From an uncultured bacterium (GTDB taxonomy: Bacteria; Bacillota; Clostridia; Lachnospirales; Lachnospiraceae), in contig CAMWLE010000008.1 in NCBI GenBank assembly GCA_947175015.1, positions 1 through 58,182 of the forward strand: a stretch of 58,182 nucleotides of DNA. The letters are read 5' to 3'. Below are positions 44,888 through 54,397 of this stretch, piece after piece. The notes beneath the pieces are model-generated. The model was not told where the DNA came from. It worked only from the letters and a program-made list of their open reading frames with translations, and did no database searches. Position 1 is the first letter of the stretch. Each line of letters starts with the position of its first letter. A program made the position numbers and the translations under genes.

Positions 44888-46645
44888 CTACAGCAATGTG
44901 TGACTTTGTGTTTCATACATTTCCGCATACAATCCCCTTTTTTTCAACAGTTGTTCATGAGTGCCTTCCTCCACAATCGCTCCCTCCTTCAATACAAAGA
45001 TCCGTTTTGCCTTCCGTACCGCCGCCATACGATGACTGAATAGAAGCATTGTCTCCCCCTCGCCGCCCTGGGTAATTCGTTCATACACTCTGCCCTGCCA
45101 GAAAATATCCAGGGATACCATTGGCTCATCCATAACGCGAATCTGCGCCGACTGTGCGAACATCCTGCATAACAAAAGCCTCTGCCATTCTCCCTCCGAA
45201 AGTATTACACCATCTTCCATTTTGCCAAGAAACGTATTCATTCCCTGGGGGAATCTGCTTCCCTCAAACATCAGCCATTCCCTTGCTGATGCCTCCGCCT
45301 GTATGATCCTGCCAGGCTCCGCTGACCCAATTTCCTTCGGATAGATATTTCCAAGAATGGTATCCTGATACCTGGCCGCATCTTGGAACAGTACCGCAAA
45401 TATGCCACGTCTCTCTTCCAAAGTAATTTCTCTCAATTCTATTCCATTGACCAAAATCTTCCCCTCATAATTATCATAAAGTCCTGATAACAATTTCACA
45501 ATGGTAGTTTTTCCCGAACCATTGCTTCCCACAAAAGCATAATATCCACCTTTTTCCATCCTAAAACTCAGATCCTGCAGCACATATCTGCCTGTTCTGG
45601 GATATCGAAAAGAAACATTTCTAAATTCCAACAGTTCAAATTCAAATCCATTGGGAAACAAACGGGATTTATCAGATTTTTCAACATCTTTTTCCGTTTC
45701 CGGCAGATGCAGGAATCTGTTCCACTGCTTCCAAAATACATTGATTTCCTGTAACCTGTTCAACGCCTTTTCTTCATTTCCAATCTGGTCCAGACAACGA
45801 TATATACCTATGGACAGTGCGATAAAATATCCCAGATGAATTCCACCCGCTGTCAGCAACGTAGTCAACGCAATCTCCGTCAACATATATCCCATTGTCA
45901 TCAGCACTTGACTTGCCAATTCTGTTTTTACATGTGCAAATGATATGTCAAACGCTCTTTTCCTGGTAAACAGCGCTTCTCTGTCACATTTCTCCCCAAG
46001 AAAGCCAATATAAGAAAACAAACTTCTCTCTCCAACACTTTCATACCCCAGCGCAAGCTCATCCAGATACCTCCTTTGGGCACTGGTCCTCTCCATCCCA
46101 TCATCGGGACTTTCCTGTTCTTTTTCCAACAGAATCAACAAGGTATGGCATATCTGCAGCAGAAAAAACAATCCCCCCAAAAGAGGGCTCGCCCATCCTA
46201 ACAATATGCACAAGCCCAATGTCCTGATACAGTACAGCCAGAAATTACTCCATTGCTGCACCATATTCCATACAAACAGCCCATAAATATTCTTCCGCAG
46301 CGCATCTTCCAATTGACCAAAAGCATAGTCTTCTAACAACCTATAAGGTACCCTGGCCGTTTTTTCCACCATCAAACAATTTTGCCGGAAGCGAATCCTG
46401 TTTTGCAGCTTCAGTGTCAGACTTCTTCCAAGGTTATAACCCATTCTTTTCCAGGCGGACAACAAAATAAGGCACAGGATGTACCATGCCGCCTTCCGCA
46501 CATCTCCTATGCCATTGCTCTCCGCTATCGCTTCCCCAATTAACTCTGCCAATACCACCAGCCAAAGCACATCTGCCACTGCCGTTACCAGCTTCTGCAG
46601 AAAAATTGCCGCTGTCAGCAGTATTTCCTTTTTCCTCTCCGTCAT
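44888..46645 (-). CDS. ABC exporter (half-transporter), divergent signature
   Basis: 585 residues: membrane domain 1-300, ATPase 335-585. Walker A GSNGSGKTT near 370, Q-loop LFQDAARYQDTILGN, signature LSEGEWQRLLL (LSEGE in place of LSGGQ), Walker B IRVMDEPMVSLD with the catalytic Glu kept, and H-loop FSHRM. The third exporter of the cluster and the one after the kinase gene. It could be a degenerate partner of one of the others. Confidence 0.9.
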   Translation of the reverse strand: MTERKKEILLTAAIFLQKLVTAVADVLWLVVLAELIGEAIAESNGIGDVRKAAWYILCLILLSAWKRMGYNLGRSLTLKLQNRIRFRQNCLMVEKTARVPYRLLEDYAFGQLEDALRKNIYGLFVWNMVQQWSNFWLYCIRTLGLCILLGWASPLLGGLFFLLQICHTLLILLEKEQESPDDGMERTSAQRRYLDELALGYESVGERSLFSYIGFLGEKCDREALFTRKRAFDISFAHVKTELASQVLMTMGYMLTEIALTTLLTAGGIHLGYFIALSIGIYRCLDQIGNEEKALNRLQEINVFWKQWNRFLHLPETEKDVEKSDKSRLFPNGFEFELLEFRNVSFRYPRTGRYVLQDLSFRMEKGGYYAFVGSNGSGKTTIVKLLSGLYDNYEGKILVNGIELREITLEERRGIFAVLFQDAARYQDTILGNIYPKEIGSAEPGRIIQAEASAREWLMFEGSRFPQGMNTFLGKMEDGVILSEGEWQRLLLCRMFAQSAQIRVMDEPMVSLDIFWQGRVYERITQGGEGETMLLFSHRMAAVRKAKRIFVLKEGAIVEEGTHEQLLKKRGLYAEMYETQSHTLL

Positions 46646-46694
46646 ATTTCCTCTGATTCATTGCCTGGTTTCCTAAAACAGGCGTTTCAATCTC

Positions 46695-47471
46695 TTATTC
46701 GCCACAGGCAAGGCTTCGCATTAAATGCACCACAACCTCCAACTCTTTTTCACCAACACGATACAATACTTCTCCCCCATACTTTTCGGCAATTTCCCGC
46801 ACAATCCTGCTGCCATAACCATGTTCTCTGCGATCCTTCCCGGTAAGGGGCAACCTGTTATCATGTAACTTCAGACTCTTATAAATGCTGTTACGGCAGA
46901 TAATCTCTATCTTATCCTGTTCCCCCTCCACCAATACATCCAGCCATGGGTGATCGCTGTTTCCCACATTCGCTTCTATGGCATTGTCAAGTAGATTGCC
47001 GAACAGACTGCATATATCCTGATTACCAATTCCTCCAAAAGAGGTCAATATGGCACAGTGTATTTCCATATCTGCTGCTCTTGCCTCGGATAGCTTTTGA
47101 TTCAATATGGCATTCGCATATTCATTGTCCGTATCCACCAGCTTATAGATGCGGTCAATCTGGTGCAATTTTTCTCCTAACAGTTTTTGCGCCTTTTCCA
47201 GTTGATTCTGCGAAATCAAATTCATCACCACCAACAGTATATTTCTGATGTCATGCTTTAACATATTGATCTGATCATAGCTTTTCTTTACATTATTTGC
47301 ACTTTGGCTGTAATAACGGTTTAACATATCCAAAAGCTCATACTCTTCATTGGATTTGCGGGTTCTGTTTTTCTTCACATACACCAGAAAGCACCCCATT
47401 GCTGCCACAAGTAACATCAGATTCTCTATTGTTATGGCAAATATCAGACCGCTGTTTTGATACCATTCCAT
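46695..47471 (-). CDS. GHKL sensor histidine kinase with one membrane segment
   Basis: 258 residues from MEWYQNSG at 47471 (AGGAAG 7 nt upstream); a start at 47567 is also possible. One membrane segment lies at about 8-33. DHp region QINMLKHDIRNILLVVMN, N-box GNLLDNAIEANV, G-box GYGSRIVREIAEKYGG. With almost no outer domain it must sense within the membrane or through a partner protein such as the neighbouring exporters. It is paired with the LytTR regulator at 47574. Confidence 0.88.
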   Translation of the reverse strand: MEWYQNSGLIFAITIENLMLLVAAMGCFLVYVKKNRTRKSNEEYELLDMLNRYYSQSANNVKKSYDQINMLKHDIRNILLVVMNLISQNQLEKAQKLLGEKLHQIDRIYKLVDTDNEYANAILNQKLSEARAADMEIHCAILTSFGGIGNQDICSLFGNLLDNAIEANVGNSDHPWLDVLVEGEQDKIEIICRNSIYKSLKLHDNRLPLTGKDRREHGYGSRIVREIAEKYGGEVLYRVGEKELEVVVHLMRSLACGE

Positions 47472-47573
47472 ATTCACACTTCCTATTCCAGTTCCGCTCC
47501 ACTTTCCCAGCATCAAGAGTCTGCTGTCTGGTTGAATGCTATTCGCTACTGTTTTACTGTTCCTCATCCACCC

Positions 47574-48275
47574 TCAAAATTTCTTCCTCACATGTTCTCT
47601 ATAATTCCGTCCTACCTCCAACAGTGCTCCCGAACGCAGTTTCACTGACCGAATCCCTCGTTTTACCTGTACCACATGACTCTCATTGACAAGAAATGCC
47701 CTGTGAATTCGGAAAAATCCATATCTGCCCAGAGCCCTCTCTTCTTCCTCCATGGTCTTTCTCTGGCGGAATACTCTGCCATCAAGTGTATAATAAAGCA
47801 GATAATTTCTGCTGCTCTGAATACTTTCTATGTCTGTCAAGGGGACTTTCTCAATCATATCATCGGCATTCGTAAAAGACAAATAGATTTCATGGTTCAA
47901 TTTCTCTCTAATCCGCTTGAAAGAACGGCGGAATTCCTCCCCCATCCTGTCCGGGGGCCCCTTTCTCACAAAATATACCGGCTCATATGAAAAGCTCTGA
48001 AACACCAATTCCTCTCTGGAAGACAGAAAAATCAGTTTACAACAATGCTCCATTTCCGAAAGCCGTTCCGCTGTCTGAAATCCATCCAAAGGTTCCATTT
48101 GAATATCCAGCACCACAATATCATAAGCATTATTTTCATGTTCCAAAAGCATTTTCTGATTATCCAGGTAACAGTCAATCTCTACGTAAGCAAAATATTC
48201 CTCTGCAATAGGAGCCAATAGTTTCTGTGTTTGTTGTAAAAAAATCTCTTCATCATCACAAATTGCAATCCGCAT
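47574..48275 (-). CDS. LytTR response regulator
   Basis: 233 residues. The receiver starts MRIAICDDEEIF with phospho-Asp in IVVLDIQMEPLDG; the Lys region reads YFVRKGPPD. The LytTR domain is at about 135-233 (FRIHRAFLVNESHVVQVKRG). GAGGTGTTCC precedes the ATG. It lies between ABC exporters, so export genes are the likely targets. Confidence 0.93.
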   Translation of the reverse strand: MRIAICDDEEIFLQQTQKLLAPIAEEYFAYVEIDCYLDNQKMLLEHENNAYDIVVLDIQMEPLDGFQTAERLSEMEHCCKLIFLSSREELVFQSFSYEPVYFVRKGPPDRMGEEFRRSFKRIREKLNHEIYLSFTNADDMIEKVPLTDIESIQSSRNYLLYYTLDGRVFRQRKTMEEEERALGRYGFFRIHRAFLVNESHVVQVKRGIRSVKLRSGALLEVGRNYREHVRKKF

Positions 48276-48338
48276 GGAACACCTCTATTTCATTTCGTAA
48301 CTCCCATATGCCCCTGCTGTTTTATCCAATTCCGGAGC

Positions 48339-48386
48339 CTGGATGGCCATTCGGCCGTTTCATGCCTTGAATATGGTCATATTGTA
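48339..48386 (-). repeat. Third copy of the 73-bp upstream repeat
   Basis: Minus strand TATGACCATATTC, then GCATGAAACGGCCGAATGGC and CATCCA, matching the repeats at 38564-38710. It lies in the 122-nt gap between an exporter gene and the LytTR regulator and so may belong to the regulator's promoter. Confidence 0.6.
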
Positions 48387-48397
48387 CCATAACCGTT

Positions 48398-50179
48398 TTA
48401 CATATACCACTTCGCCTGTTCATAGTACATATCACTATATATCCCCTGTCGGCTCATCAATTCCTCATGGGTTCCCATTTCCGCAATCCTCCCTTTGTGA
48501 AGCACCACAATCCGATCCGCTATTTTAGCAGACCCCAGACGGTGTGTGATAATGACAGCCGTTTTATGCTTTGCGCTCTCTGCAAATTTCTGATATATCT
48601 CCGTTTCCTTTAACGGATCGATTGCCGCTGTGGGTTCATCCAACACAATCAGATTATGCTGTCGGTAAAGTCCCCTGGCAATCGCAAGACGCTGCCATTG
48701 TCCACCGGACAGATCCGTTCCTCCGAATTCTCTGGAAAGCATGGTATGAAATCCCTGCGCAAACTCCTCACTGCTTTCCTCCAGTCCCGCTCTGTGCAAT
48801 GCCTGGGCAACCTGCTTTTCATCTATTGGATGCCCACTGTCACTCATCAGTACATTTTCCGCCAAAGTCATTTTATATTTTTGAAAATTTTGGAAAACTG
48901 CGGAAATTCTGCCCTCCGAATCCCCAGGATTGACATCTCTGGTATCCACACCATCAATTTCCACCCTGCCTTCCGTAGGACAATACAGTCCAAGAAGCAA
49001 TTTTGCAAAAGTACTCTTGCCCGCACCATTTTCTCCTACTATGGCAATTGTTTCTCCCTCCTTGATATCAAGATCAATCTGGTGCAATACTGCTTCCTCG
49101 CTCCCCGGATAAGCAAAGGATACCTTTTGAAAACTGACACTTCTCCCTGCTGGAATTTCCTTCACTGCCTGTCGTTGGGGCAAATTCATAAAAACCATAT
49201 AATTCTCCGCACTGCCGATATTGTCAGTCAGCCTGGGCAGCCAATTACGAAACATAACGTCCAGCTTATCGGATACATTGTCCAGAGAGGACAGAATTGC
49301 CGCAAACGCCCCAATCCCCACTCTTCCATGAATCAGATAGTAAAACAACAACACTATCATACCAAGATATCCTATCATTGAAATAAAACGCAGAAATATT
49401 TCCATGATCTCGGATTTCTTAGTCGCCTTCCAGTCGATATCCCTTGCTATAGCCATATTTTCCCGAAATTTCCGGAAAAAATATCCATACGCTCCCAACA
49501 AACGGGTCTCTCTGGCATATTCCCTGTCAGTAATGCACCTGCCATAATACTCTCCTCTTCTCTGATAGGGCGCCGACACATACGCTGCCTGTTTATGGGT
49601 CTGATAACGCACGATTCCGCCTATGATATAAGGGATAAAGGAAATACAGAGCATAATCAGCAAACCTGTCTCGATCTGAGCCAGATATACTCCCATAAAA
49701 CCATAATAACACAAAAATATGCCTGCCATACAGATAGATACCCACATCACCTGCACCGCGTTCTCAATTCCTGTATTCGCCCGTTTCATATCATCCAGAA
49801 ACCGACTATCCTCGTAACAGATGGGATCTATTTTTGATGCCTTCCTATGTAACAGATTCCCCACTTCCTGCTGCAAGCGCAGCATGCCCTGCTCATATGT
49901 GAGATTTCCCACCGCCTGCAAAAGCATGGCCACAATAAAATAACTGCCCAATACAATTCCGGCCACATACACCTTCTCCACAGAACCGCTGCCTATCATA
50001 TTCTGTGCACTGTCAAACAGATTCTGTTTTACCAGAACACCCGCACTTGCAGAGACTTCCGTTGCTGCCATCATCATAACGGCAATGAAAAAAGTCCCAG
50101 GCATATTCTTTACACTGACCCTTAACATATTGCCCAAAATATCAAAATAGCCGTATTTTTTCTTCGCTGCTCTTTCCAT
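48398..50179 (-). CDS. ABC exporter (half-transporter)
   Basis: 593 residues. Membrane domain about 1-320; ATPase with Walker A GENGAGKST near 383, FQNFQKYKMTLAENV, signature LSGGQWQRL, Walker B LIVLDEPTAAID, H-loop ITHRL. The GGQWQ signature and the Q-loop (xQNFxKY) resemble exporters of peptides and lantibiotics. Start 50179 with AAAGGAAA upstream. Confidence 0.93.
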   Translation of the reverse strand: MERAAKKKYGYFDILGNMLRVSVKNMPGTFFIAVMMMAATEVSASAGVLVKQNLFDSAQNMIGSGSVEKVYVAGIVLGSYFIVAMLLQAVGNLTYEQGMLRLQQEVGNLLHRKASKIDPICYEDSRFLDDMKRANTGIENAVQVMWVSICMAGIFLCYYGFMGVYLAQIETGLLIMLCISFIPYIIGGIVRYQTHKQAAYVSAPYQRRGEYYGRCITDREYARETRLLGAYGYFFRKFRENMAIARDIDWKATKKSEIMEIFLRFISMIGYLGMIVLLFYYLIHGRVGIGAFAAILSSLDNVSDKLDVMFRNWLPRLTDNIGSAENYMVFMNLPQRQAVKEIPAGRSVSFQKVSFAYPGSEEAVLHQIDLDIKEGETIAIVGENGAGKSTFAKLLLGLYCPTEGRVEIDGVDTRDVNPGDSEGRISAVFQNFQKYKMTLAENVLMSDSGHPIDEKQVAQALHRAGLEESSEEFAQGFHTMLSREFGGTDLSGGQWQRLAIARGLYRQHNLIVLDEPTAAIDPLKETEIYQKFAESAKHKTAVIITHRLGSAKIADRIVVLHKGRIAEMGTHEELMSRQGIYSDMYYEQAKWYM

Positions 50180-50249
50180 ATTGATTTCCTTTCTATGGAA
50201 TCCACTTTCCCATGAAACTCCCATTCATTTCATTCGCCTGACGTTTCTA

Positions 50250-52172
50250 TCAAAGACGATACCAGCTCTTCTGACTTTCATACATCTGCGCATATCGTCC
50301 CTGCCGTTCCATTAACGCCTTATGCGTTCCACTCTCAATAACCTTGCCATCCTGAAGTACAAATATAGTATCCGCCAGCCCGGTACTTCCCAAACGGTGA
50401 CTGATAAAAATGGTTGTCCTTCCTCTGCTGATTTGTTCAAATTCCTCATACAACCTGCTTTCACTGACAGGGTCCAAAGCTGCCGTGGGCTCATCTAAAA
50501 TCTGTACCGGCGCCGGACTCATAAGGCATCTGGCCATAGCCACCCGCTGCCACTGCCCACCGGATAGATCTACACTTCCCGCATCCAGTTTCCCTAAAGG
50601 AGTGTGACACCCCATGGGCAATCCTTCCATCTCATCCAGAATGCCTAATTCCGCTAAATGTTCCTTCATCTTTTTCCATTGTTCTCCGTTGCAATCTTCA
50701 CTATTCTTACTTCCACATTTCTCTCTCTTCTCACTTCCGCACTTCCCATTGCTCTTATTTCCGCATTTCTCACTGCTCTTACTTCCGCATTTTTCACTAT
50801 ACTTCTCAACATTCATATGAGAAATATCTCCCAGAAGAATATTATTTGCCACCGTATCATAATAGCGGGCAAAATCCTGATAAACCCCTGTGAAAATCCC
50901 CTTTAGCTCCCCTTGGGTATATTCCCTCAGTTCTCTGCCATTGATCAGGATACTCCCCTCATAGTCATCATACAGACCGGTCAGCAATTTGGTTATGGTT
51001 GTCTTACCCGCTCCGTTTTCCCCGACAAAAGCATAATGCTTTCCTGCCTCTATCTTAAGGCTGAACCCTTTCAATATCTCCCTCTCTGTACCGGGATAAC
51101 GAAACGTCACATTCCGAAACTCCAGGCTTTCAAATGCAGGCGCTTTTTCCGGAAGACCGCAGGCCCCCTCCTGTTCTTCCATATTTGCAAAATTCGTCAA
51201 ATCCTTCATGTATGAAGCATATTGTGCCATCGTCACAAGAGAGCTGCCTATATTGCCATGTATTAAGTCTATCATATCATAGATTGCCTTTGAAAGCGCT
51301 ATAAAAATACCAATTGTGATATTTCCGTCGCCAAGTTCCGCAATCAGAAAACAAACCATCACAGTGGCAATCCCATTTGTCAGGACGGTACTGATACCGT
51401 TTCTGACTTCTTTCTGCGCCGATGCCCTGATAGAAATTCCTCTGTATTTCGCAGCCTGTTCCCGCCATTTTTCATTGACATAATCCACATAAGAAAAAAG
51501 CGCTCTCTCATTTACGGATTCCCTGTCTATCATGATATTTTGCAGGTAATCACCCCGTCTGGCATGGACAGCCGCTTCCTTATAGGCTCTGTATGTCTTT
51601 CTGCCGCTGATAACGGAAAAAACTATCACCGGTACGGACAGAAGAAAACAGGAAACCCCCAATCCGATACTCTGTGCAAAAATAATCAAAAACACACCTG
51701 TAATCCTCACGAGACCATTGATAAAATTACAAGTGTGCTGTGTCATGCTCCATACATTCTTTTTCATATCACGACTGATTCGATTGGATAATTCCCATGT
51801 CTTCTCATCTTCCACCAGTCTGAACTTCAGGCGGGCGCGCTTTTTCACTGCTTCCACACTCATCTGATAGGCAGCGCTGACTTCGATGCGCCTTGTCATA
51901 ATCCTTCCAACGCTGTATCCCATACGCTTCCATGCCACCATCAACAGCATGGCAAACAGCAATGGCAGCATTCCAGCCAGCGTTTCTCCACCCATTACCA
52001 GCCTGACCCCTCTGTCAATAAATTCCGCCTCCACCAATACCCACAGCACATTGACAATTCCTGTCAAAACCTTTTGTGCTACCACCCCTATGGTACAGAT
52101 TGGTTCACAAGCCAAAGGCATCCCCAACAAATACCTCAGATCATACTTTTTTGGCTTTAATTCAAATCCCAT
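50250..52172 (-). CDS. ABC exporter with a cysteine-rich repeat insert in the ATPase
   Basis: 640 residues. Membrane domain about 1-320, Walker A GENGAGKTT near 383, YQDFARYYDTVANNILLGD, signature LSGGQWQRV near 537, Walker B VQILDEPTAALD, H-loop ISHRL. Between the Q-loop region and the signature (about 453-493) lies an insert of about five 8-residue units like EKCGSKSS, absent from its neighbours. GGAGGAAGG sets the start at 52172. An in-frame ATG at 52244, preceded by a GGAG held in a CGTAT/ATACG hairpin (52245-52261), is an alternative start or leader. Confidence 0.9.
   Translation of the reverse strand: MGFELKPKKYDLRYLLGMPLACEPICTIGVVAQKVLTGIVNVLWVLVEAEFIDRGVRLVMGGETLAGMLPLLFAMLLMVAWKRMGYSVGRIMTRRIEVSAAYQMSVEAVKKRARLKFRLVEDEKTWELSNRISRDMKKNVWSMTQHTCNFINGLVRITGVFLIIFAQSIGLGVSCFLLSVPVIVFSVISGRKTYRAYKEAAVHARRGDYLQNIMIDRESVNERALFSYVDYVNEKWREQAAKYRGISIRASAQKEVRNGISTVLTNGIATVMVCFLIAELGDGNITIGIFIALSKAIYDMIDLIHGNIGSSLVTMAQYASYMKDLTNFANMEEQEGACGLPEKAPAFESLEFRNVTFRYPGTEREILKGFSLKIEAGKHYAFVGENGAGKTTITKLLTGLYDDYEGSILINGRELREYTQGELKGIFTGVYQDFARYYDTVANNILLGDISHMNVEKYSEKCGSKSSEKCGNKSNGKCGSEKREKCGSKNSEDCNGEQWKKMKEHLAELGILDEMEGLPMGCHTPLGKLDAGSVDLSGGQWQRVAMARCLMSPAPVQILDEPTAALDPVSESRLYEEFEQISRGRTTIFISHRLGSTGLADTIFVLQDGKVIESGTHKALMERQGRYAQMYESQKSWYRL
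50690..50812 (-). repeat. 24-bp coding minisatellite in the ABC exporter gene
   Basis: About five imperfect 24-bp units of the type CTTACTTCCGCATTTCTCA (plus strand) encode EKCGSKSS-like octapeptides with one Cys each. The reading frame is kept through the array. Confidence 0.75.
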
Positions 52173-52304
52173 TTTCTTCCTTCCTCCAATTCCGCTCCCA
52201 CATTGTACCGCTTGCAAAGCATCCAACTGTTCTATCTGCCGCATCGTATCTCCACAATACGATGTGTCGCAACACAACCGCCTGGCGAACCTCTCAAATC
52301 ACGC

Positions 52305-52333
52305 CCCCGGCTCAACCACCAGCTCTGCCGGGG
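52305..52333. other. GC-rich hairpin upstream of the ABC exporter operon
   Basis: CCCCGGC and GCCGGGG pair across a 15-nt loop, about 130 nt upstream of the exporter start. No T-run follows on either strand, so it is more likely a leader structure than a terminator. No precursor peptide gene was recognised in 52173-52410. Confidence 0.4.
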
Positions 52334-52410
52334 AATTTAGACTGTTTCATTCATCTTATCACAAGCATCCGGTTCTCGCAGGAATATGGGACGAAAGGCC
52401 AAAAACAGGG

Positions 52411-52465
52411 ACAAAAAACAATCTCCCATTGAACAAATGCCCTGATGATCCGTCCAATGGGAGAT
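52411..52465 (-). terminator. Terminator after the MATE gene
   Basis: Minus strand ATCTCCCATTG pairs perfectly with CAATGGGAGAT and is followed by TGTTTTTTG. It closes the MATE transcript about 160 nt after its stop. Confidence 0.8.
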
Positions 52466-52501
52466 GCTGATTCTCCCGTAACCAGTACCCCTCTTCCTAT
52501 C

Positions 52502-52627
52502 CTACATTTCCTTCGCAAGCCCGGCAATCAATGCCACACATCTTACTTCTCCCAACACGCCGCTGTCCAGAGACACATGGTAATTGCTTGCCATACCCCA
52601 TGTTCTGTCCGTGTAGTATTTGTTTAT
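52502..52627 (-). pseudogene. C-terminal remnant of a cytidylate kinase-like protein
   Basis: A 41-codon frame ending at 52502 reads YYTDRTWGMASNYHVSLDSG, then VLGEVRCVALIAGLAKEM. This resembles the end of cytidylate kinase-like proteins common in Lachnospiraceae. It begins inside the end of the MATE gene in another frame and has no start or ATP-binding part, so it is a fragment. Confidence 0.55.
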
Positions 52628-54042
52628 GATTTCCTCTCTTTCATCGGTTTTATAATCCTCTTATTTGCCCGCAGCATTAACCAAATCGCTGCCGCAAAAG
52701 CCACAAGCTCCGCAATCGGAAATGCCCACCATATCATAAAATCGGCATTTTCTAACCTGGAAAATAACCATGCCAACGGAAGCACAATGACACACAGCCT
52801 GAGCAGCGAAACAATCAGCGAATCCAGTCCGCATTCCAACGCCTGAAACACACCCTGAATGGCAATATTTCCCCCTGCGAACAGAAAACCTGCGGCAATA
52901 ATCCTGGATGCCAAAACACATAATCCCTCTGTCTCCCTGGACATGGCAAATAATCCAATCAAGGAGCCGGCAAAGGCTTCCAGTCCCACCAGGCCAACCA
53001 ACATAATGACCTCAACATACAATATACCATAAAAAATGCCCTCTTTTACACGTTTCTTATCCCCCATCCCATAATTAAAGGATACGATAGGTGTAATGGC
53101 ATCCCGCAGCCCAAATCCCGCAAAGAAAATAAACTGCTGTATCTTATAGAAGATACCGTATGCCGTTACCGCTGCCTGGGATACGGTGCCGAAAATAAGG
53201 TTGACCCCATAGGTCATAAAGGACATCAATGCCTGCATGATAATTGCCGGAAGTCCGATCATACAAATTTCCTTCACAATCCCCTTTTCCAGTTTCAGAT
53301 ATTTCCTGCCTGATATTACCTCCTTGTTTTTCGTGTAATGAAAATACATGGCAATCAACATGGATACCACCTGACCGCTCACAGTGGCATATGCCGCGCC
53401 GCGTATTCCCATTTCAGGTAATCCGAAATACCCGAAAATCATAATCGGATCAAGAACAATATTGACAACTGCACCTGATATCTGCGCAATGGTGGAATAA
53501 ACGGTCTTCCCTGTGGACTGCAGCAGTTTTTCATAAATAGAAAACAAAATAATGCCAAATGAGGCCACTGAACATATAGTTAGATAAGAGTTCCCCATTG
53601 CCAAAATGAGTGCATCCTTTGTCTGACTGCCAATATAGGCTTTTACGCCAAATAGGCCAAACAATAAAAATACCGCATAGATGATCAGGGCCAGCGATAT
53701 TCCATTTCCTGCCGCCTTTGCAACTTTTTCTTCATTCCGCTGCCCCAGGCTTTTGGCAAGCAATGCGTTAACACCAACTCCTGTCCCGATGCCGAATGCC
53801 ACAATCAACATCTGTACCGGAAACGCCAGGGTCAGTGCATTTACCGCATACTCGCCCATATTTGTAACATTGCCCGAATCCGGAATCCTCGCCACAAACA
53901 TGCTGTCCACAATGTTGTAACAAGCCTGCAATACCATCGACAAGATGATTGGTATCCCCATAGTCAGCATGACCTTGGAAACTGCGCCCGTCCCCATTCT
54001 GTTTGCTGACCCCATTTTGTTTGTTGCTGCTTCTTTACTCAA
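52624..54042 (-). CDS. MATE-family efflux transporter
   Basis: 472 residues with 12 membrane segments. It opens with MGTGAVSKVMLTMGIPIILS and shows the paired domain structure (QACYNIVDSMFVARI in the first half, SFNYGMGDKKRV in the second). It exports drugs or metabolites using a Na+ or H+ gradient. The start is probably TTG 54042, since GGAGG lies 4 nt upstream and no ATG before it has a site. Preceded by a leader with a terminator hairpin. Confidence 0.92.
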   Translation of the reverse strand: MSKEAATNKMGSANRMGTGAVSKVMLTMGIPIILSMVLQACYNIVDSMFVARIPDSGNVTNMGEYAVNALTLAFPVQMLIVAFGIGTGVGVNALLAKSLGQRNEEKVAKAAGNGISLALIIYAVFLLFGLFGVKAYIGSQTKDALILAMGNSYLTICSVASFGIILFSIYEKLLQSTGKTVYSTIAQISGAVVNIVLDPIMIFGYFGLPEMGIRGAAYATVSGQVVSMLIAMYFHYTKNKEVISGRKYLKLEKGIVKEICMIGLPAIIMQALMSFMTYGVNLIFGTVSQAAVTAYGIFYKIQQFIFFAGFGLRDAITPIVSFNYGMGDKKRVKEGIFYGILYVEVIMLVGLVGLEAFAGSLIGLFAMSRETEGLCVLASRIIAAGFLFAGGNIAIQGVFQALECGLDSLIVSLLRLCVIVLPLAWLFSRLENADFMIWWAFPIAELVAFAAAIWLMLRANKRIIKPMKERKS

Positions 54043-54200
54043 TTTTCCTCCGTTTCTTTTGAGAAACCTGCCTTCAAACGGACTATCACAGGAAACTCTC
54101 AGGAGACTTTTCGGAAAGCTACCATAACCATATTTATGCCGATAACGCACAAAAAGCGCAAATCCCTTATCTGGATTTACGCTTTCTGCCACTCGACTAC
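54043..54200 (-). promoter_or_regulatory. MATE leader with attenuator-like terminator
   Basis: Between the promoter and the gene, a stem AAAGCGTAAATCC/GGGATTTGCGCTTT (54151-54186) is followed by TTTTTG on the minus strand, an intrinsic terminator inside the leader. An in-frame reading from GTG 54192 runs through the stem into the MATE gene. Readthrough would be needed for expression, as in leaders that respond to drugs or to ribosome stalling; the signal is unknown. Confidence 0.6.
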
Positions 54201-54203
54201 CAT

Positions 54204-54232
54204 ATTATAAATGTATTTTATTATTTTGTCAA
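54204..54232 (-). promoter_or_regulatory. Consensus promoter of the MATE gene
   Basis: Minus strand TTGACA (54232-54227), 17-nt spacer, TATAAT (54209-54204): both hexamers exactly match the housekeeping consensus. Such a strong promoter in front of a terminator hairpin supports control by attenuation. A short CATTCCTTATATCA direct repeat lies near 54347-54374. Confidence 0.85.
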
Positions 54233-54397
54233 AGTATAAATTGCACGAAATTTCGCATAATTTTCACGAATTTCTTCCATTTTGCCACATCTGCACCATT
54301 GCAGCGTTTTATATGCTTTCCTGTACAGCATATGCCTCTGTATCACATTCCTTATATCACATTCCTTATATCATATTTTTTACATGTATTTTTGATA

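Noticed and set aside
47471..47567. Earlier start (47567) for the short histidine kinase
   Set aside because: The extra 32 residues are polar without a motif, and the site before 47471 is better spaced. It cannot be fully excluded.
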